The notes beneath the pieces are model-generated. The model searched no databases, was not told where the DNA came from, and saw nothing but the letters and a program-made list of their open reading frames with translations. This document shows, one piece after another, positions 56,197-64,000 of a DNA stretch of 64,000 nucleotides. The translations under genes were made by a program, and so were the position numbers. How positions within the stretch are numbered: the first letter of the stretch is position 1; the number at the start of each line of letters is the position of its first letter. The DNA comes from Ignelater luminosus. Taxonomy: Eukaryota > Arthropoda > Insecta > Coleoptera > Elateridae. The stretch is from NCBI GenBank assembly GCA_011009095.1, contig VTPC01001069.1, forward strand, positions 1,740-65,739. The letters are read 5' to 3'.

Positions 56197-58512
56197 CAGC
56201 GTATAGGGATTATGAAGTAAAACAACTCTTAAAAAAGCGGGAAACTAGCTCGTACACAAACCAGCAGGGTTGGAGGGTGGTTCGCGCTTGTAGAATAGAT
56301 GTCACGACGGTCAAACGCAGCGCGATGTTACCGGCATATAGTAATTGACGTTAGACCTATGTTAGACTAGTGTGGTACGCGTTTTCCGTACACGTTTTCT
56401 TAGTTTTCATTCATTAATGTTCATTTAACGCTGGTGAATTTTTACGAAATGTCTTTGAGGAGCATTTGTATGGTGACAGGATGCCGTGCAAATAACGAAA
56501 CGTTTTATGTACATTTTTTTAAATTTCCCAAGAATAAATGAAGGTAAGGAACAAAAGTTTTGTTACTTCCGATTAATTATAATGATGTTGTATTGATATA
56601 ATAAATATTATAGATGTGAAGAATGGGCACGTGTACCAAAATAACTTAGATGTGTTGGTGCAAACTTTATATTATAAGGTCTGCTCAGCACATTTTGAAG
56701 ACAATCTCAGTAAAGGCAGAAATAAGAAATGTCTTGCTGCAAATACGATACCAACAATAATAACCCAGCAAGCAGCAGAACATTGTAGTAGTATTTACTA
56801 ATTCGACTCATCTAACGAAGACTGTTAAGTAATTCATTATTTATACTTTTGAAATAATCACAAATATATATTTATATCATTACTAAAATTTATTAAATTG
56901 CAAGAAGGATATTATAGTATCACAATTTAAGAATTTTTTAATACTTTAATTTTCTGTTTTATTATAGAGATAAACGATATTGCAAATGATATAATTTAAA
57001 TGAAACAAGTTTAAAGCTATTTCTAAATTTTGGGTTGTTAAAGTAAAATTATAATGTTTGCTTGTATTGACTCTGTTAATGTTTTCTTACAAATTTCATG
57101 TCTAACAGATTTCTGATGTGCATATACAAGTATTACCTACAACAGAACCTCTTGATCGTATCCAAACCTCAAAGTCATTGAGTGAGAGGACACCGAGAAA
57201 AAAAGCATTGCGGCTTAAGATTCGTTCGTTACAACAACAAGTTTAGTCATTGAGGAAACAGCTGCAGACTGTTAATCAACCACTAAAAGATAAACTTAAC
57301 AGCTGCAGATTTCAAGCTATTTATCGAGCCTCGCTTTCCAAGACATGTTGCAGTTTTTATATGCCAACAACTAGGTTTTTTGAAAAAGAAAAGGCAGGGC
57401 AGAAGATATTGCATTGAATTTAAACATTTTTGTTTAAAAGTGTATTTCTTAAGTCCAAAGTGTTATAGATTTCTATTATTATATGTACTTTGAATTAATT
57501 AATTGTGATTTACTTTATTATGTACATAGGATAGATAGTTTTCTAGCAGCATCAATATTTTTTGCAACGATTACAGTATCAGCCAAATCAATAATTGAGA
57601 CAGGACAAATGTCTGAATCATTAAATAGATCAAATCCATGTTTGTTGCTTACATCAGGTTCTGATTAAATAAAAATATTTATCTGTAATGATTTCGTTTT
57701 ATTTGTATGCAGATTAATAATTAGATTTTGCAGTTTTAAAGGAATGGCAGATGATGTAATAATGTCAAACTTTTTTATTTAATTTTGTTTTCTAAAGAAT
57801 ATTTTCAACAACAGCACTATTTATATGATTTTGATTTTTAAATTGAACTTCCACAGAGAACAGATCTGTCAAGACAAAACAGAATCTAAATTAGTTTCAA
57901 CGGCTCTAACAAAGAATCAGAAATTCACATATAATGTGTTTTGTGGGAAAGTAAGCCATTTCAAATCATAACAAGTTAATTATGTCAATGGGTATAAAAA
58001 ATACAAATTGAAAATCAGCATAAATCATTCCTTGATTATTTAGTAATTAGTTTAGAAACATAAAATATTTTCAACCTGTACAATAAGTTAATTATTATAG
58101 TTAGCAATTTGTATCATATTGCATGTAATTTTGTCTTATTTTATTTAAATTTTGTAAAACAAGAGAAATAAAATTAATGTAAATGTTGATAAAAAAACAA
58201 TAGTTGTACATAATACATGTATAAATAAAAAGCATACGTTGTGATAAATTTGATTTCTTTGGATATTTGTGCATGATTTACATCCTCTTCTTTAATTTAA
58301 TACAATTTAATAACAGAAAATGCAATGGTAGCCTTTCTAGTAATTCATAATGTCCATAAATAAATCTACACACGCCACTGACATTAGCGTAGCGACATCT
58401 GTTCGAAATATCGGTACTACCCTCCTACTGTTACTTCAAGGTCATCAGTCGACGTTTGAAAAGAACAAAGGATTTTCAAAGAGTTGGTCTACTTCATAAT
58501 CCCTACACGCTG
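56197..58512 (+). mobile_element. P-superfamily DNA transposon (2,316 bp) nested in the LINE
   Basis: The left end CAGCGTATAGGGATTATGAA then GTAAAACAACTCTT matches the complement of the right end CAGCGTGTAGGGATTATGAA then GTAGACCAACTCTT (58479-58512). Degenerate pairing continues inward through a GGAGGGTGGTTCGCG / GGAGGGTAGTACCGA block for about 130 bases. ATACAGT flanks both sides (56190-56196 and 58513-58519), 7 of the 8 bases expected for P elements. A THAP-domain protein with P-type transposase sequence lies inside. The LINE reading frame continues across the insertion point, confirming the boundaries. Confidence 0.85.
56449..57668 (+). pseudogene. P-element-type transposase pseudogene with THAP domain
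   Basis: ATG at 56449 opens MSLRSICMVTGCRANNETFY then FKFPKNK, the start of a THAP zinc-binding domain (C-x4-C, then FHxFPK-like). A TGA is codon 31. A splice donor at 56544 (AAG|GTAAGG) and acceptor at 56613 (TATAG|ATG) join to CEEWARVPK. After a small frame slip, VQTLYYKVCSAHFEDNLSKG and ANTIPTI supply the C-x2-H and the AVPTIF-like box that close the domain. At about 57110-57290 a further segment reads SERTPRKKALRLKIRSLQQQ, a basic coiled coil found after THAP in these proteins. At about 57380-57475, GRRYCIEFKHFCLKVYFLSP then KCYRFL matches the start of the P-type transposase domain. A last frame 57483-57668 is unassigned. The catalytic RNase H-like core is missing, so the gene is internally deleted as well as broken. 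Confidence 0.82.
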
Positions 58513-58614
58513 ATACAGTTTTCAAACTGATCAAAAAGGACTTTAAAACCCTTTTGATGAGGGTTATGAACAATACTCAGTACTAGTTTTATACCTTAGA
58601 AGTATTAATTGAAT
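58513..58614 (-). pseudogene. LINE, 5' segment of the endonuclease beyond the P-like insertion
   Basis: On the minus strand it reads ...VLFDQFENC up to the ACTGTAT at the insertion point. Directly after the P-like element the same frame resumes as IIKCASVSENVICLGDFNID. This matches the family pattern (F...FE......S....CLGDFNID), so the two pieces were once contiguous. Upstream it runs into repeat family 2. Confidence 0.7.
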
Positions 58615-58890
58615 TTCAAACTCTTAGTTTTTGATTCAAAATACGATTAAAAAGTAAAAACAAAATTTTTAAAAATGTTTCAGATTTCGGCGGCCATTTT
58701 GGCCACGTTACCGAAGAGATATCAAAAAACGGAGACTCCATGTTGTCTTTAGTTTTTGATGTAGAATCCGAATTTAAAATCAAAATTAAAAAAATTAAAA
58801 AAAATGCAAACAGACAGATAGACAGACAGACGGACACACAGACTTCGCAAATTCAGCAACGACTTCTTCGGAGTTTGTTGATGAACACAT
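58615..58890 (+). repeat. Dispersed repeat family 2 (GACAGACA family), copy 3
   Basis: Shares TTTCGGCGGCCATTTTGGCC, GATATCAAAAAACGGAGAC and TTTGATGTAGAATCCGAATT with the other copies. It has a GACAGATAGACAGACAGACG tract at about 58810, then CTTCGCAAATTCAGCAACGA. Open frames 58837-58616 (-) and 58740-58928 (+) are its shadows. Confidence 0.8.
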
Positions 58891-59206
58891 TGCAATTGCA
58901 TATTGGCCAGTTAGGTACTTGTAAGTAGCACTTGGTTTTTCCAAGCAGGCCCGTTCCTAACCCTTGTTCACGCTGCGCTGTGCCCAGCACAAGAGGGCGC
59001 CTTTTGCAATGATGTCCATACGTGCATAAGCTAATATTTATTCTATCAAAAACTAATTTTGAAATTTGAAATTCCCATAAAAGATTTTGAAACTACAATT
59101 TAAAAAGAATAAAACGACAATAAATCATCTTAAAAGTAAAAGCTATGCAACCAAATATGGAGAAGTCTATCTAAATCACTTAAAATTGTCATCTAAAGAG
59201 CAAATT
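58891..59206. other. 0.3 kb spacer, no gene seen
   Basis: Includes GCCCAGCACAAGAGGGCGCC near 58981, without any family match. The short plus frame 59087-59293 crosses the LTR start and is not a gene. Confidence 0.4.
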
Positions 59207-61499
59207 TGTAATGTTATTTTAAAATTCGCACTAAATCCGCCCCTGTCTTTCAATTTCGTTCAGGTATTTGTTTTCCTGGCGCGTAATATTTAAATTATTT
59301 CATTCTATAAACAAATGTTTGTTACAATGTTATTCTAAAGAATTGATAACTTTGTGGTCTCGACTTCTGGGCTCCGGTAGACGTGCCTTTTGCTATTTTC
59401 CAATATAAAATGCTTGGAATCTTAGTCGCAAATATTGGAGTCACACAGTCTCTATTGAGTCAGGTTTAAGCTGGTAAATCTACGAAGTGGAATTTTCCAT
59501 TGTCCCATAAGACTTTCTGCATTTTTAACCTGTTAGGTCGTGTATCTGACTTTCCAACCCCACTCCAGTAAGTACACACTGCGCAACAGGAGACGCAGAG
59601 AGGATAGGCAGTACGTTGGTAGCTGCGGTAGCTGCGTACTCGAATCGACATACGGGGATAATTTCGGCGTCACCCCTACAAAATCCTAAATGGTTACAAA
59701 TCGAATTCGATTTAAGCGATTCTCTTAGTAAAAGAGAGATCGGACTCGAGAAATCCTATTTCGTCGGGTCTTTGTCGTGTTATTCACGGAAGAAAGCCGG
59801 TTTGTTTACCAAAAAGCGATGCTTTGAAAGATTTGTTATTGTGGGAAGCGTTTTCGCTTCAATTAAAGTTACGCTGGTATTTCCAGGAAATAAAACTTGT
59901 AGAGGGTAGAAACGCAACAATTTTGGTCCCGTTGGTGCAACGTTAAAGGGTCTGTCGAGAACAGAAACTGCCCGCCCCGTAAAGAATCGATCTGTGTTTT
60001 ACATCTTGGAAGCTCCGTGAACCGAATGGGTTAAGTAAATTTAATGAGCGTTTGAGACTCAAAGTGGTTTTAGTTTTTTTGAAGTTTGTGTATAAACACT
60101 TGGATTTTGTTCTTGTGTTTCTTGGTTAACGTCAATAAAAGTGATTGTTCTTTGGAATCTAAGTTTCCTTGAACATTGGTGGGACCCGGCCAGAACGTGG
60201 AATTTTGCACCGGATATCACTTGAATGAGCTGCTGTCGTTGGGAATCAGAGACCTGCACATATCACCTGGAAGAAAGATTGCCGTTATAGTAAGAAAGAC
60301 CTGTTTTGTTTTGTTATTTGAGTTTTAATGATTGTTTCATTTGATAAAAGACTAGGAGAACGTGGAATTTGTGAAATATTCCATACGAAAACCTTGCTTA
60401 GGCAAGATTAGTTTCGTATTTTCTCATTGAATTATAATATTTACGAGTAATATTTTTAACTAATTTGTAACAGGAACGTTCCCAGGTAATTTTAGCTGGT
60501 GTTTGTTAAATTATTGCAACATAATTAATAACTTTTGACTACTGTTTTTCTTTGTTATTAGATATAAAGTTTATTTGTTGCTATTTTAAAATTCATTGTC
60601 AAGTTTATCTTGTTTTAATTAATTTAATATTTAGATTTTGGCCTTTTGTTCCATATTTTGAAATTTTAACGTAACAGAATCTTTTCTTTTTGTTTATTGT
60701 AATAACTTGTTTTTACTTTTATTTTCTCATTATTTTGTCAACCTTGTTCTTCAGTAAAGATATCAATTCATACCATTTATTGACATTCTTTTGTAGTGTT
60801 ATTTTGTTATTTTTATATTCTTGTTTGTGTGTGTTTAATCCATTTTTATTATCGTTTTAATAAATTTAAGAAAGGTCGATTATTTACGTTTTGTGTTTTT
60901 TTTTGTAAGTGGATCTGTGGTCCAGACGAAGCAGCGTTAATTTCGTTACTTTGTTCGTTTGGCTATTAAAAAGCACGGTGGTGCTTAGTCTAGATTTCAA
61001 TTAAAGGTCAGATACCTTTGTTCAAGAGAAAAGTAAATATTAAACTGGTATTTCTTTCTTGGATCTTTTTTTTAAAAGGAGGAAGTCTTCAGAGGACTTT
61101 CTTGTCAAAATTAATTAAGACAAATCACGCGTTTATACAGTTTTTTTTTAGTTTGTGTTAAGTCTCAATTGTGAAACGCTAAAGCGAGTTTTAATAAAGC
61201 TTCCACGAGGTAACTTACACACAGGATGAGGTTTCGCAAGAAGCCTATATACAGGGTATCGGATTCACGAGTAGTCGCATGACCGACCATCAGAACCCTT
61301 CGATCTACGACTGCTGGCGCCCTCTTTTGTGAACATCTATTAGTTTAATAAGAGTTTTGGAAATCGGTGAGCTTCTCTTTGTGCGGCTGGGTAAGTTCAT
61401 TTAAGAATCCACCCCATCTGCGGCATGAGCTACGGGATTTAACATCTACCATTGGTCTGGACGGGACTTGTGCATACTTTTGAGCATCTTCCCGTTACA
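59207..61499 (+). mobile_element. Solo LTR, copy C (long form, 2,293 bp), target duplication AATT
   Basis: Starts TGTAATGTTATTTTAAAATT and ends GAGCATCTTCCCGTTACA, with AATT on both sides (59203-59206 and 61500-61503). It is the plus-strand counterpart of copy B, and by eye close to it along the full length. It contains the 0.79-kb segment (60377-61168). TATA-like GTATAAACAC near 60091 and AATAAAGC near 61193 would suit a promoter and polyadenylation signal in this orientation; that is inference. The antisense strand keeps an open frame 59651-59466 ending VDLPA, like copies A and B. No internal retrotransposon genes adjoin it. Confidence 0.9.
60377..61168 (+). repeat. 0.79-kb segment of LTR copy C, absent from copy A
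   Basis: Begins TATTCCATACGAAAACC after TTGTGAAA (60369-60376) and ends AGTCTCAA before a second TTGTGAAA (61169-61176). Copy A has one TTGTGAAA and continues directly into CGCTAAAGCGAGTTTTAATA. T-rich on this strand, no open frame of note, no inverted ends. Confidence 0.82.
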
Positions 61500-61884
61500 A
61501 ATTTTACCGGAAAATAAGTTGTCGCCTTAAGGTAGCTTAACGAGATGCCTTACTGTAAAAATAAACTGCCTGACTTAATCCTTTAAGCATGCTGTAGTAT
61601 TTATTTAACTGCACTTTAAAACGAAAAAAAAATTATAAATTTAAAGCGGAAAAAACTGAATATTTTAGAAGAAGGAAAAATTAAAAACAGAATATAAAGC
61701 ACTATGTAATATATGTGTTGAATTTAAAATTTTCAAAAACTTTTATGCATTTATAAAAATGGCCGAAATATCCATTACATGAACACTAAGATTTGTATAT
61801 GAAGTTTACACATAAGTAAAACACATAATATATGTAACTCTGCATATATTTAATACAGGCAAGGAAAATTAATATGCAAATACT
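61500..61884. other. Spacer, no gene seen
   Basis: AT-rich, nothing recognisable. Confidence 0.4.
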
Positions 61885-62290
61885 TACAAATCCGAGCCGT
61901 AGTAATCAGTACTTTATTTGTTAAGCGGAGGCTGCAGTCTATATCATGTGGTGTTGGATTGATATTTAGATTTTTTCGACAAATGTCCATTATTAGTTGA
62001 TCCGTATTTGCAGTCCCCTTTTCGAGAACCCAAAAAATTTGAGATTATTTCTCTCAGAATATCGTTTAGCTACCTTTAATACTTTTTTGGCTACTTTAAT
62101 TCTTTTCTCTAACAAAGCTAATTTTTCTTGAAGTTCATCAAACTTCACCACAAAATGAACATCGATCTTTTTAATTATAACTGCGACTTGTTATACAGTA
62201 AAGTATCATTACACAGGATTTTTTCTACCAGCTTCTGGATTAAAGATTCATCTTTCTCTTCATTTCCACTTGTTTTCTGATATTAACGAT
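61885..62290 (-). pseudogene. LINE ORF1 fragment (coiled coil plus start of RNA-binding domain)
   Basis: The minus strand reads EEKDESLIQKLVEKILCN, then LQEKLALLEKRIKVAKKVLK and VAKRYSERNNLKFFG, and in a neighbouring frame VLEKGTANTDQLMDICRKNL then NINPTPHDIDCSLRL. This follows LINE ORF1 proteins: a heptad-rich coiled coil ending in E..SRRNNLRI.G[VI].E, then TD.L....C...L.I.....DI...HRL. A one-base slip in the T-run of FFG/FWV separates the two frames. ORF1 proteins bind LINE RNA. No endonuclease or RT follows downstream on this strand (the solo LTR is there), so this is an isolated remnant. Whether it belongs to the same LINE family as the 53.5-58.6 kb element is unknown. Confidence 0.65.
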
Positions 62291-62650
62291 TGATGAATAC
62301 TGTGAGAGCAACAAAAATCCAAGTCAAAGATACCCTTGGAATTTTAACCCTTTACTTGATATTGCATTTGAGTTCATAAGTTTTTCAAGAATTCCTAGTA
62401 CCATCTATGTATCTTTAACATACCTAACTATTATTCAGAGTTGATGTGTTAGAAGTTTGTTTTTGCCGCGTAGTTGTTGATAAATTATGCGACATGGCAG
62501 TTTTGTGTAAAATGACCGAACAAGTCACCAGGTAAGTTTTTGATATAAATAGATAGATATTTGTATAATAATGACTTGCTACTAATCTAAGCGTTGAGTA
62601 AACACATCAGTTATTAAAAGCAATTATAATTTGTGTAACTGTCTAGTCAT
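62291..62650. other. Spacer, no gene seen
   Basis: May include upstream or leader sequence of the piggyBac relic; no TTAA-linked terminal repeat could be identified. Confidence 0.35.
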
Positions 62651-62699
62651 TTCTATCCATAAAACAAACAAAGAAATACTTCCCAACTATAGTACAAAA

Positions 62700-64000
62700 T
62701 ATCTTTAAACTCATCCAAAACATCAGCAGCTCCTTTCCCAGCAAGTTTTACAAGTTTCAAAAGAGCCAGAGTTTTGGCAAGAAAAACAGGTGTTAGAAAA
62801 ACCAAGTTTCGCAAACGTAAACCATTTGAGTATGGTGCTATCCTAGTCGAAAAGATATTATCCAAGTCAAATCCATCTACACTTTATGAGTATTTCTTGC
62901 TGTTTTTTTTCTGAAGATTTGTTTGACATGATTGTTGCTGAAACCAACATATATTCTACTCGAGTTACGGGAAAATCTTTAAACATATCGAAAAAAGGTA
63001 TGAAAGCTTTTGTTGCAATAAATGTTCTGATTGGTATTGTGGATATGCCTGCGTATACAGATTATTGATCGCAAGCATTTTGACACGACCAGTATCATGT
63101 ATTATGCCTCTGAAAATTTTTAACTGATTAGAAGGTATATCCATTTTAATAACAACTTGTTAGATGACGGAGATTTATATTACAAAGTTCGATCTTTAGT
63201 ACAGAAGGTAAGGGAAAAAGTGCTTGAAAATAGAGCACGAAACAAGATTCGGCATCGACGAAACGGTAGTTCCTTACAAGGGAAAAAAGGCAGGTATATG
63301 AAAACAATACGTAAAAAATAAGCCGCGAAAATGGGGTTTAAAAATCTTTGTCAGGCCGACTTATTTACGATTTTTTATTGTATGGGAGGGGAAGACACTT
63401 TTCGTTATCACTCTTTTCTAGAAAATGAATAGGACTTAAAATTAGTGACTAAAGTTGTTCTTGCGCTGTGTAAAAGTATTCCAAATCCAGCCTGTAGTAT
63501 GGTGTATTTTGATAATTTTTTTACTAGCCTTGAATTAGTTAGGGTTTTTAGAAAACATTAGAGGTACAATTAGAAATAATTGCTTGAGGGGCGCAGAAGA
63601 AGAACTGGACACTGATAAACAGCTTCGGAAAAAGGGAGAGGTTGTTTTTCACAAGTAGTGTGCCAATCTGGCAGATATGCTGGTTGCTCTATATCGAACA
63701 GAGTTGAGAGGTCGCAGATGCTATTTGCCATTAGTTTCTCAAATAATTGATAGATGTATTAATAATGCATGGGTACTTTATGAGCGATATTAGTCAGATA
63801 AGACATCCGTAAAGCTTATAATTCTTTTTAAACAATTTCGTTTTTCAATTTATCAACCTCTCACAAAGTTTAGACGTGATACACGCAAAAGTGATTCAGA
63901 AAATAGAACCTCATTAAATGTTATTTCAGACTTGACAGAACTGCTACAAAATGCTGATGGAAGATATGATAAATATGATCATTCTCGTACATTTACTTCT
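62700..64000 (+). pseudogene. piggyBac-type transposase pseudogene, cut by the window end
   Basis: Plus-strand islands in family order: KFRKRKPFEYGAILVE then SNPSTLYEYFLLFF; after a slip in a T9 run, SEDLFDMIVAETNIYSTRVT, GKSLNISKKGMKAFVAINVL and IGIVDMPAYTDY, where TGA replaces the Trp of DYW. Then NNNLLDDGDLYYKVRSLVQK, and FGIDETVVPYKGKKAG with the first catalytic Asp, VKNKPRKWGLKIFVR, and MVYFDNFFTSLELV with the second Asp. Finally LADMLVALYRTELRGRRCYL then NNAWVLYERY, the part that normally follows the third Asp. There are at least five frame changes and many stops, plus a deletion between GEVVFH and NLADML. The C-terminus continues past 64000. The minus-strand frame 62865-62653 is a shadow. 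Its motifs differ from the copy at 49922, so these are probably two families. Confidence 0.88.

Overview
The window looks like nuclear DNA of an insect. It is strongly AT-rich, has spliceosomal introns inside transposon genes, and carries Helitron, Tc1/mariner, hAT, piggyBac and P-superfamily elements together with Copia, LTR and LINE relics. I cannot name the species. I recognise no host protein-coding gene, rRNA, tRNA or CRISPR array in the 64 kb. Every coding signal I can support comes from a transposable element (TE), and every one is broken. The annotation is therefore of a TE graveyard lying in AT-rich sequence with no visible content.

Layout. 0-16.5 kb: a Copia pol fragment; two copies of one dispersed repeat (860, 8095); the first of three copies of a second repeat (1363, 43697, 58615); a 196-bp direct-repeat pair (9293, 12209) bracketing a solo LTR (10263-11691); then an RNase H LINE tail (+) facing an R2-type endonuclease LINE tail (-). 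17.6-25.1 kb: a 457-bp TA-flanked MITE, then a nearly complete Helitron whose Rep-helicase gene has two introns. 26.7-34 kb: a 3-kb foldback-like element whose arms hold tandem subrepeats, with a hairpin MITE in its loop, then a second solo LTR in inverse orientation. 35.3-42.7 kb: a mariner with one catalytic Asp lost, 5 kb with nothing recognisable, and a 1,001-bp Tc1/mariner-type element with 372-378 bp inverted repeats. 44.7-51 kb: a fragment of a recurrent TE-linked protein, a hAT element with a perfect 8-bp target duplication, and a decayed piggyBac copy beside it. 53.5-58.6 kb: one LINE split by two DNA transposons, a Tc1/mariner relative and a P-superfamily element with a THAP domain. 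59.2-64 kb: a third solo LTR, a LINE ORF1 remnant, and a piggyBac pseudogene that runs off the end.

The best-supported results rest on several independent signals. The three LTR copies share termini TGTAAT...GTTACA and each has its own 4-bp target duplication (AAAG, GGGT, AATT). One of them lacks a 0.79-kb segment that the other two carry between 8-bp TTGTGAAA repeats. The hAT and P-like elements have clear terminal repeats and target duplications. The LINE endonuclease reading frame continues across the P-like insertion, which fixes the order of events. The density and mixed orientation of dead TE fragments would fit heterochromatin or a piRNA-producing locus, but the sequence alone cannot show this.
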